Position numbers and translations under genes: made by a program. Shown one piece after another: positions 52,646 to 60,253 of a DNA stretch of 64,000 nucleotides. Source of the stretch: Chloroflexus sp. (GTDB lineage: Bacteria > Chloroflexota > Anaerolineae > Anaerolineales > Villigracilaceae); contig DYHT01000003.1 in assembly GCA_020723995.1 (NCBI GenBank), positions 23,521-87,520 on the forward strand. Reading direction: 5' to 3'. The number at the start of each line of letters is the position of its first letter. Position 1 is the stretch's first letter. The notes beneath the pieces are model-generated. The model searched no databases, was not told the origin of the DNA, and was given only the letters and a program-made list of their open reading frames with translations.

Positions 52646-53638
52646 ATGCCTGTAGCATTGAAAACCGGCGAGGTATTACGCGGACGTTATCGCATTCAGG
52701 AGCGCATCGGCCAGGGAGGCATGGGCAGTATTTACCTGGCTGACGACCTGCGCCTTGAAGGTCGTCGTTGTGCGCTGAAGGAAGTCGAACACGACCGCAC
52801 CGTACCCGCGAAAATCCTGAAAGAGGCGCGTGAGCAGTTTCTGCGCGAGGCCACTTTCTTGGCGCGCCTGGATCACCCCAATTTACCCAAAGTATCGGAT
52901 TTCTTCTCGATTGGGGCACGCGATTATCTGGTCATGGACTACGTGCCCGGCAAGGACCTGCGCACACGAATGCTGGAAGCGCGCCAGCATAACCTCTTCC
53001 TTTCCGAAGAGGAAGTACTTGGCTGGGCCAACCAATTGGCGGATGCACTGGCCTATTTACACAAGCAAGACCCTCCGCTTGTGCACCGCGACATCAAACC
53101 CTCCAATTTGAAGATCACACCCGACGGACTGCTCAAATTAGTAGACTTCGGTCTGGTCAAAGCACTGGCCCCCGACGAGATGACCCTCACCATCATCCAG
53201 GGACGCGGCACAGCCCTGTATACACCACTGGAACAGTATGGCGGCGATGGCCTGCATACCGACGTGCGCAGCGACATCTATGCCTTCGGCGCCACCTTAT
53301 ACCACTTGTTGACCAATCAGCCGCCCACGGATGCCCGCCAGCGTTTCCTGCATCCCGAAAGCCTGGGGAATCCGCGCGGGATCAACGCGGCGATCAGCCA
53401 GCGGACTGAACGCGCCATCCTGTGGGCGATGGAACTCCACCCCGATGCCCGTCCTGCTTCGATAGATATGTTGCGCGAGTTTCTAGTTGGAAATCGAGAT
53501 ATACCCCAACGACCTCAGAGCCTGGCGCGCCCCCAGGATACAATCCTACATCTGATTAATAAGACGCCCGAGCGCAACCTGCTCTGGATTTCAGCCAGCC
53601 TGCTGCTCGTCAGCCTGATCGCTTCACTGGCGCGTTGA
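52646..53638 (+). CDS. Membrane-anchored Ser/Thr protein kinase
   Basis: 330 aa PknB-like kinase. Glycine loop IGQGGMGSIY, VAIK-type lysine in CALKEVEH, catalytic HRDIKPSNLK (H147-R148-D149), DFG at 167-169, and the P+1/APE-like region TALYTPLEQYGG with DVRSDIYAFGATLYHLL. One C-terminal membrane helix (LLWISASLLLVSLIASLA) ends the protein with almost no extracellular part, so it does not sense by a large external domain. Divergent from the FHA regulator; the tail overlaps the convergent GH3 gene by 29 nt. Confidence 0.92.
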   Translation: MPVALKTGEVLRGRYRIQERIGQGGMGSIYLADDLRLEGRRCALKEVEHDRTVPAKILKEAREQFLREATFLARLDHPNLPKVSDFFSIGARDYLVMDYVPGKDLRTRMLEARQHNLFLSEEEVLGWANQLADALAYLHKQDPPLVHRDIKPSNLKITPDGLLKLVDFGLVKALAPDEMTLTIIQGRGTALYTPLEQYGGDGLHTDVRSDIYAFGATLYHLLTNQPPTDARQRFLHPESLGNPRGINAAISQRTERAILWAMELHPDARPASIDMLREFLVGNRDIPQRPQSLARPQDTILHLINKTPERNLLWISASLLLVSLIASLAR

Positions 53639-56408
53639 CAGCTTTCATCCACAGCCAGCCGCCTGCAAAACCGAGCGCAGCCCCCAAAACCACAACCCCT
53701 AATATCCCTGACAAGCCATGCAATTTGATCCAACCAGCGCTACCGGGCAAATCGAAGGCCAGGTAGTTATACGCCAGCAAGCCGCCCATGAAGACGCACA
53801 ACGCCCAGCGCACCCCCCAGCGTGTCGAGAAAATTCTACCGCCCAGCCAAAGCGCCAAAAAGGCCAGCCCTGCCAAGAACAATAGCATTGCAAACCAGCC
53901 GCCAAACCCAGGCCGACCTGCGGAAATTGCCGAAGGGTTGGCTTGTTCTGGCGTCGGCGCGAGGGTGGCTGTTGGCGTGATTGGCTCGGTTACAGACGTC
54001 GGCGCTACAACCGTCACGCGGATGCCATTGCTGGTAATATCCAATTGCAGTACAACAGAAGTATTGGCTGGTTCGCTTGTGGCATGGATTTCGAGCAGGC
54101 CGGAGTGGTCAATACTGAACGTAGCACGCGCCACGCCATCCACAGTCGCCGCTTCCACCTGCTGAACGACACCCCCCTCACCACTCAAGATCAGGGAAAA
54201 ACGCACCCCCGTGCCATCCGGGACCGGGTGCTGGTTATGATCCAGGATGACACCCGTCCGTACTGAAACTGTATCCCCTACACGGAAGGATGGGGTGGCC
54301 GTCGGTTCAGGCGTGCCGGTGGAATCCACAGTCGGGGTCGCACCCAGCGGCAGGTCCAGAAAGAGCTGGATCACCTGTTTAGGGTCCGGCGCGGTGGCGG
54401 AGAGCAAGTCATAGCCGATACCAGGCACAGATACAGGAAGCACACCGGCCGGCGTAAGCTCCTGGAATAATAGCCGGGCCGCTACTTCCACAAACGGCGC
54501 GGATTTACTGTACAAACCGTAATAAGCGGTTACTTTGGAAATATCTGTCGCGTCCAGGTAATAGGGCGCATTAAAAGCAAACAAGACGACATGCTTATTC
54601 CGCAATAGATCCTGCCGTTCGGAAAGGAAACGGCGCAAAACAATGGCCTGTGATTGGGTAGGTTCAGCCTCCAACAAGCTGATCACAACCCAGCCTGAAA
54701 GACGCAAATCACTGAGGAGCGCCGCATTACCACTCCCCTCTTCCAAAATAGAGGCCATATCCTCGAATGTATACGACATCAGGTGATTGCGAACAACCTG
54801 CCCACCCGCCTGTGGTCCATACAGGCGCAAAATGACATTCTGAAGAGCGTCGCTGGCCAACATCGGTTCGTCCGGGCAGGTGCTGCATTGCCGGCCTGGG
54901 CGGGTGTCGGTAAAAAATAGCATGTAATCATTCAAATCTGGCGGTGTAGGCAGAACGATGTCCAAATCCTTCAAATCCGGGCTGATCAACGTCGCAGATT
55001 GGCGGGCCACCTCGAATGTAATTGCTTGAGAAGTGGCCAGCGTATACAATCCGTCCGCTTGAGGCGTAACAACTGCCGGATTAAAATCGCCATAAATCCG
55101 GTACTTGGCCATAAGAATACGCACGACGGCTTCGTCCACTCGCTTGGTAAAGGCCGGATCGTCGCGATATTTCTGGGCGAAGAAATCCAGGATTCTTATG
55201 ATGGTCGAATAGTTATCTTGCGTTTCGCTGGAGAGGATGTTTCCCAGATAGAGTAAATCGTTCCCGGCCAGGAAAGCATCCCGAACCACCAATCTTGCCG
55301 CAAAGGACTGCCCACTCGGATCATAGAATCTGCGCACGGCCTGGCTTCCCAGATCGTCGCTGACCATTAGTCCGCCCTTTTCACGCCAGGAAACGAATGC
55401 CGGCAGTGAAAGGATTTGTGAAAGCGCTTGCAGGTCAAAACTGACCGGACGCGTGGTGGCGCGAATATTACCCTGGAAGCCCTGATAACGAATGTGCGAA
55501 ACCAACAATCCATCGGCGGCAGATAGCGTATCCGGAGCATTCCCGGTCACGGCAAAAAATGGCGCCAGTTCGATTTGTTTCAATTGTTCGAGCGATTTAC
55601 GGATCGTGGCTACTTCCAGGTTGGTTGGACGATCCGAGCTGCCGCGGCCAGGGAAGTGTTTGGCGACCACCAGCATACGCCCGCTGCTGCCGGTGTGAAT
55701 ACCCTTGATATAAGCCTTTCCCATTTGACCAACCCAATACGGGTCGCCGCCGAAGACACGCGCGCCCAAGCCTCCCCCAACCAACGCTCCCGGCGATTCC
55801 AGCACGTCGAGCGAAGGGCCAAGATACATATTAAACCCAAGCGCCGCCAGTTCTTTACCGGCAACCGTCTCCACCTGTTCAGCCAGGGAGGGCTGCCACG
55901 TGGCCCCGATAGCCATCAGGTTGGGCAAAGGCGTCAGCCCATTCAGTATCTGGTCGTTGAGGTAACCATCCCCCTCTTGAGAAGTGGCAATAAACAGCGG
56001 AATGTAGGCACTTATCGGTTGTTCGCTAGTGGTTGCGCTGGTGGACGGCTCTTGCGACCCCTGCCATTCGATGGCCTGCAATTGTGAAATGATCCGATAG
56101 GCTTCACTGACCGTATCGGGCGCAGCGACGAAGTTATCATTCCCAGCGAGCAAGACAACACCCCCAATGTGATGGCGGACGATCAAATCATAGATCTGCG
56201 ATTTATCGTCCACGGATGTGCCTGTAAATGTAACCAGGAATAACTGGCCGACGCGCTCCACCGGAGTCAATGTCTCCAATAGCGCCTGGGCGCGCGCCGC
56301 TGGCAGGTCAATTTGCAAAGGTTTACCCGCCCGTGCCGGTACCGGTGAGAGCAATGAAAGCGCAAGCGCCGCCAACAGGCCCAGGGATAAAAGCTGTTCA
56401 GCCCTCAT
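53610..56408 (-). CDS. Secreted GH3-family protein with Ig-like domain and C-terminal anchor
   Basis: 932 aa. Signal peptide (LLSLGLLAALALSLL, end near ARA), GH3 barrel (GQLFLVTFTG, VAKHFPGRGSS, LMVSDDLGSQAV with the nucleophile Asp), a GH3 C-terminal domain, a Thr/Pro linker, an Ig-like beta domain (VRTGVILDHNQHPVPDGTG) and two C-terminal membrane helices. Related to NagZ-type beta-N-acetylhexosaminidases. The usual KHFPGHG reads KHFPGRG, and the NagZ Asp-His dyad segment reads SDRPT, so the acid/base histidine appears absent and activity may differ. Overlaps the dehydratase gene by 4 nt. Confidence 0.82.
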   Translation of the reverse strand: MRAEQLLSLGLLAALALSLLSPVPARAGKPLQIDLPAARAQALLETLTPVERVGQLFLVTFTGTSVDDKSQIYDLIVRHHIGGVVLLAGNDNFVAAPDTVSEAYRIISQLQAIEWQGSQEPSTSATTSEQPISAYIPLFIATSQEGDGYLNDQILNGLTPLPNLMAIGATWQPSLAEQVETVAGKELAALGFNMYLGPSLDVLESPGALVGGGLGARVFGGDPYWVGQMGKAYIKGIHTGSSGRMLVVAKHFPGRGSSDRPTNLEVATIRKSLEQLKQIELAPFFAVTGNAPDTLSAADGLLVSHIRYQGFQGNIRATTRPVSFDLQALSQILSLPAFVSWREKGGLMVSDDLGSQAVRRFYDPSGQSFAARLVVRDAFLAGNDLLYLGNILSSETQDNYSTIIRILDFFAQKYRDDPAFTKRVDEAVVRILMAKYRIYGDFNPAVVTPQADGLYTLATSQAITFEVARQSATLISPDLKDLDIVLPTPPDLNDYMLFFTDTRPGRQCSTCPDEPMLASDALQNVILRLYGPQAGGQVVRNHLMSYTFEDMASILEEGSGNAALLSDLRLSGWVVISLLEAEPTQSQAIVLRRFLSERQDLLRNKHVVLFAFNAPYYLDATDISKVTAYYGLYSKSAPFVEVAARLLFQELTPAGVLPVSVPGIGYDLLSATAPDPKQVIQLFLDLPLGATPTVDSTGTPEPTATPSFRVGDTVSVRTGVILDHNQHPVPDGTGVRFSLILSGEGGVVQQVEAATVDGVARATFSIDHSGLLEIHATSEPANTSVVLQLDITSNGIRVTVVAPTSVTEPITPTATLAPTPEQANPSAISAGRPGFGGWFAMLLFLAGLAFLALWLGGRIFSTRWGVRWALCVFMGGLLAYNYLAFDLPGSAGWIKLHGLSGILGVVVLGAALGFAGGWLWMKAVNAPVKRSG

Positions 56409-57355
56409 CTGATCTCCGAATAACGGTGACAGATCTCAGCATGTACTTCCGGCTGGATATTCCCGCCGGAAAGCACCACCAGCGCGGGCGGATTGACTTT
56501 TCGGGTCAGTAGCACTGCCAGGGCTACTGCCGCCGAGCCTTCGATGCGTTCATGATACCTATGCCAGGCGAAAGCAATGGCATGGGCGATTTCCTCTTCG
56601 CTAACCAGGAGGATATCATCCGCCAATTGTTTCACCATCGGGATGGTCAAGGAATCTGCTTCGATTTCACCCGCAAGCCCGTCCGCCAACGTTGGCAGGT
56701 CGGGGATATTCTCTTGCGTATCGCGATGAAACAAGGAGTGCATAAAAGCGGAGGCGGCTGCTTGCACACCAACCAGTCGCGGCCGTTCCTTGCAGCGGGT
56801 TAATACGGCTCCGATCCCGGCCAATAGGCCGCCCCCACCCACCGGCACGACCCAGGTCATCCCTGCCTGGGGGGGTAAATCCTGGGCAATTTCCAATCCA
56901 ATCGTCCCCTGCCCGGCGATAACTTGCCCGTCGTTATAGGCTGAAACCCAAGTCTTTTTATTATCGGCAGCAAAGCGAATGGCCGCCCTCTCAGCGGCCT
57001 CGTACCCGCCCTCCACCAGCCTGACTTCCGCGCCCAGGGCGCGCATGGCTTCAACCTTGCTTGTAACCGCATGATTGGAGGCAAATATCGTCACCGGCGC
57101 GTTGACCAGATTCCCGGCCAGCGCCAGCCCTTGTCCGTGATTGCCAGCTGAAGCCGTCACCAGGCCGGCCGCCTGCTCCCATTTTTCGAGCGACAAGACC
57201 TTATTCAACGCGCCGCGCAGCTTGAACGAGCCGGTAACCTGCTGATTCTCCCACTTGAGATAAATATTTAACCCGGCGTCATTGGTCAGCAAGGTACGCC
57301 GGACGTGAGGGGCGATGCGCAGCGCGGCCTGATCCAACCATTCTGAAGGGATCAT
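56405..57355 (-). CDS. PLP-dependent threonine/serine dehydratase-like enzyme
   Basis: 316 aa fold-type II PLP enzyme. PLP lysine in TGSFKLRGA, SAGNHGQGLA, and the phosphate-binding GGGGLLAGI. The size and absence of an ACT domain fit catabolic threonine dehydratase or serine racemase. Deaminates Thr/Ser to 2-oxo acids and ammonia. Overlaps its neighbours on both sides by 4 nt (ATGA), so it is tightly coupled to the GDPD and GH3 genes. Confidence 0.88.
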   Translation of the reverse strand: MIPSEWLDQAALRIAPHVRRTLLTNDAGLNIYLKWENQQVTGSFKLRGALNKVLSLEKWEQAAGLVTASAGNHGQGLALAGNLVNAPVTIFASNHAVTSKVEAMRALGAEVRLVEGGYEAAERAAIRFAADNKKTWVSAYNDGQVIAGQGTIGLEIAQDLPPQAGMTWVVPVGGGGLLAGIGAVLTRCKERPRLVGVQAAASAFMHSLFHRDTQENIPDLPTLADGLAGEIEADSLTIPMVKQLADDILLVSEEEIAHAIAFAWHRYHERIEGSAAVALAVLLTRKVNPPALVVLSGGNIQPEVHAEICHRYSEIR

Positions 57356-58131
57356 TTGACTCTCCCCAGGATACAGCCGGCTAAAAGCGGATCATCTGTG
57401 AAAATGCCATCCACGCCAAGCGCGATCAAGTGACGCATTGCAACCTCGTCATTTACCGTCCAGGCATGGGCGCGCCGACCAGCCGCGTGGACACGCTGTA
57501 CGAGTCTCTCATTCACAGTCGTGAAATAGGGGTGCAGCGCCTGGTAAGGCCCGCGCCAACCCCAAGTCCGCGACCAGACCCCCATCCAGCCGGCCCAGGC
57601 TAAAAGTCCGCGCGACACTTCTGGCATCAGGCGGCGGGCGCGCCTCAGGTTGTGTGGGAAGAATGATGAAAAGAGGACACGTTTTTCCAGCGCATGTTTC
57701 CTGACCAATTCCACCACTTTCGGCACCAGCCCGTCAAAGGGCGTGGCGTAATTGGTAAGTTCGACGTTGATCAACAGGCGTCTGCCGAAGGTCTCGAAAA
57801 CTTCATCCAAAGTCGGTATGCGCTCGCGGCGATAACTTTCCGAAAAGAAACGGCCCGCATCCAATTCGAGCAGGGCAGGTAAGGTCATTTGGGTTACATT
57901 GCCGCTGCCATCCGTAGTGCGATCCACAGTCTGATCGTGGATGACAATCACCTGGCCATCTGCGCTCAATTTTACATCCAGCTCGACCCCGTCCGCGCCT
58001 TGCTTGACCGCTAACTCAAATGCAGCCAGCGTGTTTTCTGGCGCGTGGGCGGAAGAACCGCGATGAGCGAAAATGAACGGCTTCGGCCAGTTCTCCAACA
58101 TCATGGTAGCTGTAATTCGGGCTACCATCAT
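57352..58131 (-). CDS. Glycerophosphodiester phosphodiesterase
   Basis: 259 aa TIM barrel. AHRGSSAHAPENTLAAFELA with the catalytic histidine and metal Glu, GVELDVKLSADGQVIVIHDQTVDRTT, and the late WTVNDE segment and GVDGIFTDDP. Hydrolyses glycerophosphodiesters to glycerol-3-phosphate and an alcohol; cytoplasmic by absence of a signal. Its first nine residues (MMVARITAT) are encoded by an inverted repeat that also lies over the ATPase gene end; the ATG at 58104 (MLENWP) may be the ancestral start. Confidence 0.9.
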   Translation of the reverse strand: MMVARITATMMLENWPKPFIFAHRGSSAHAPENTLAAFELAVKQGADGVELDVKLSADGQVIVIHDQTVDRTTDGSGNVTQMTLPALLELDAGRFFSESYRRERIPTLDEVFETFGRRLLINVELTNYATPFDGLVPKVVELVRKHALEKRVLFSSFFPHNLRRARRLMPEVSRGLLAWAGWMGVWSRTWGWRGPYQALHPYFTTVNERLVQRVHAAGRRAHAWTVNDEVAMRHLIALGVDGIFTDDPLLAGCILGRVK

Positions 58132-58132
58132 A
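58103..58132. repeat. Inverted repeat across the GDPD start
   Basis: ATGGTAGC (58104-58111) and GCTACCAT (58123-58130) with an 11-nt centre. The same arms occur at 11944-11965 in a tighter hairpin. Confidence 0.55.
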
Positions 58133-59456
58133 GCTCCACAAAATAGGATTGCGCCGCCCGATCAATCAACTCACGGCTCATGATAGGCTCACTGGAAAGA
58201 TAACGGGCGATATCCAGAATCTGATCACACAGGTCGCGCGGATGCGAGGCGCGCAGCTTGCGGCCGCGCTTGATATACCATTCCTGAAGCAGATAGGCCA
58301 GGCCCTGATCGTTATACTGGACGCTTTTTTGGCCTGCCACGCGCCGGAATATCTCGCGATATTCTTCGTATGAAGGGTCGCCAATCTCGATTTTGTGACG
58401 AAGGCGGCGCAGAAAAGCTTCATCCACAAGATCACGCGGCGGAAGGTTGGTCGAGAAAACCACCAATACATCGAAAGGTATTTCCACCTTTCGCCCGGTG
58501 TGCAGGGTCAGATAATCCACCCGATTTTCCAGTGGGACAATCCAACGGTTGAGCAGGTCACGCGGGCGTACCTGCTGGCGGCCAAAGTCGTCAATCAGCA
58601 GGATGCCGCCGTTGGCTTTGACCTGGAAGGGCGCCTCGTAATATTTGTTGACATCATCGAAGACCAGGTCGAGGCCGGCCAGGGTCAACTCGCCGCCGAC
58701 GATGACGAATGGCCGGCGGATTTTGACCCAGCGCGAGTCACGCCGCGTCGTCGAGCGCAGTGACCCGGTTCCCGCAGGGGTGGCATTCTCATCCGGCGCA
58801 CGTTGATGGTTGACCGAGTCATATAATTTCACCACCTGCCCATCCACGTAGAGCGCAAACGGGATGTACATGGCCTGGCTCAAGACCAGATTCCCAAAAG
58901 CCTTGGCCACACTGGTCTTCCCATTGCCGGGCGGGCCATACAAGAAGATCGAATTGCCTGAGTTCAAGGCCGGCCCCAGTTGGTGGAAGGTATTCTCCGA
59001 TAAAACCAATTGGGCCAGGATTTGGCGCATCGAGCGACTGGTGACAACCATCCGGCCGCGCCCTTGACGGCGGATCGCCTCATTGTAGACTGCGATCGGG
59101 ACCGGCGCCGGCCCGGCGTACTGGCTGCGTTCCAAAGCCTCGCGGGCGCGCAAGATGCCCGCACCGGTGATGGCATATTGGTAAGAACCTTCTCCCAACC
59201 CCATCTGCGAGGATTTCACCTCGATTGACTTCTCGCGCTTCAAGGTCTCTAAAATCTGATCCGCCACGCCTGCAAAGGGCAGCGCCAACTCTTCTGCAAT
59301 CTTGAAGCCAGAAAGATAACCTTGAAAATATAAAATCTTTAGCGCAAGGTCTTGCAGCCAGAGTGGAGAAAGGCCAGTATCCTCCAGGCTGGAATTTGGC
59401 GGCGGAAGAAACGGCGCGCCCTGGGGAACAGGTTGGAGATTTGGCATAGCGGTCAT
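58128..59456 (-). CDS. AAA-family ATPase with N-terminal winged-helix-like region
   Basis: 442 aa. About 130 N-terminal residues include a winged-helix-like part (LALKILYFQGYLSGFKIAEEL, YQYAITGAGILRA), then an AAA module: Walker A GPPGNGKTS, a 60-residue insertion with Arg/Thr-rich sequence, Walker B GGILLIDDFG, sensor VVFSTNLPP and Arg finger DEAFLRRLRHKIEI. I recall similar ATPases as common in Chloroflexota and Actinobacteria, function unknown; MoxR-like remodelling is a guess. GGAGGG precedes the ATG. Leads a coupled run with the GDPD, dehydratase and GH3 genes. Confidence 0.82.
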   Translation of the reverse strand: MTAMPNLQPVPQGAPFLPPPNSSLEDTGLSPLWLQDLALKILYFQGYLSGFKIAEELALPFAGVADQILETLKREKSIEVKSSQMGLGEGSYQYAITGAGILRAREALERSQYAGPAPVPIAVYNEAIRRQGRGRMVVTSRSMRQILAQLVLSENTFHQLGPALNSGNSIFLYGPPGNGKTSVAKAFGNLVLSQAMYIPFALYVDGQVVKLYDSVNHQRAPDENATPAGTGSLRSTTRRDSRWVKIRRPFVIVGGELTLAGLDLVFDDVNKYYEAPFQVKANGGILLIDDFGRQQVRPRDLLNRWIVPLENRVDYLTLHTGRKVEIPFDVLVVFSTNLPPRDLVDEAFLRRLRHKIEIGDPSYEEYREIFRRVAGQKSVQYNDQGLAYLLQEWYIKRGRKLRASHPRDLCDQILDIARYLSSEPIMSRELIDRAAQSYFVEL

Positions 59457-59483
59457 AAGTACCCTCCGATCAATTCACCAAAT

Positions 59484-59526
59484 TATAGCACGCTGTACTT
59501 TAATTACACCGCTTTTCGTTTATAAT
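59484..59526. promoter_or_regulatory. Divergent -10 boxes for the AAA ATPase and GT2 genes
   Basis: Minus-strand TATAAT at 59489-59484 leads to a normal leader with GGAGGG. Plus-strand TATAAT at 59521-59526 is followed by 7 nt and ATG at 59534, a leaderless arrangement. A weak TTTAAT 16 bp upstream could be the plus-strand -35. Confidence 0.55.
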
Positions 59527-59533
59527 CCCCGCC

Positions 59534-60217
59534 ATGAAATTATCCGTCATCATCCCCGCTTTCAATGAAGCCAGTAGTATTCACGAAATCGTCCGGCGCG
59601 TTCAAAAGACGAGACTCCCTAATGAAATCATCATCGTGGACGACGGCTCCACCGACGGGACGCGTGACCTGCTGGCCGCCCTGGACGGCAAACACGGCGT
59701 CCGGGTCGTCCTCCGCGAACGCAACCAGGGCAAAGGCGCGGCGGTGCGCACAGGCATTTCCTCCGCAACGGGCGACGTGCTGCTCATCCAGGATGCCGAC
59801 CTGGAATATGACCCGCGCGACTATCCCGCCCTGCTGAAACCAATCGAAGAGGGAATAGCGGATGTGGTTTACGGCTCGCGTTTTCTGGGCGGGCCGCGCC
59901 GGGTGACCATGTTCTGGCACATGCTTGCCAACCAGCTCTTGACTTTGACAACCAATCTGCTCTACGACACCATCCTGAGCGATATGGAAACCGGTTACAA
60001 AGCCTTCCGCCGCGAGGTGCTGGACGGCGTCACACTGCGCGCCAGCCGCTTTGACTTCGAACCGGAATTCACCGCCAAGATGCTCAAGCGCAAGGTACGC
60101 ATCTTCGAGGTGCCGATTACATTCAATCCGAGAGACTATTCAGAGGGGAAGAAGATCAAGCTGAAAGACGCCTTCGAGGCGGTGTGGACGCTGATAAAAT
60201 ATCGCTTCGTTGATTGA
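59534..60217 (+). CDS. Family 2 glycosyltransferase, dolichyl-phosphate-mannose-synthase-like
   Basis: 227 aa. GT-A fold: [20 protein letters not shown] (36-43), the DxD-like motif QDADLEYDP (D87, D89), [13 protein letters not shown] and [10 protein letters not shown]. Resembles polyprenyl-phosphate mannose/glucose synthases that lack C-terminal membrane helices. Transfers a sugar from a nucleotide donor to a lipid phosphate; acceptor inferred. Probably leaderless. Convergent with recJ. Confidence 0.88.
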   Translation: MKLSVIIPAFNEASSIHEIVRRVQKTRLPNEIIIVDDGSTDGTRDLLAALDGKHGVRVVLRERNQGKGAAVRTGISSATGDVLLIQDADLEYDPRDYPALLKPIEEGIADVVYGSRFLGGPRRVTMFWHMLANQLLTLTTNLLYDTILSDMETGYKAFRREVLDGVTLRASRFDFEPEFTAKMLKRKVRIFEVPITFNPRDYSEGKKIKLKDAFEAVWTLIKYRFVD

Positions 60218-60253
60218 GTGATTAAGCCGAGCAGACCTTCGACAGTTACTTCC

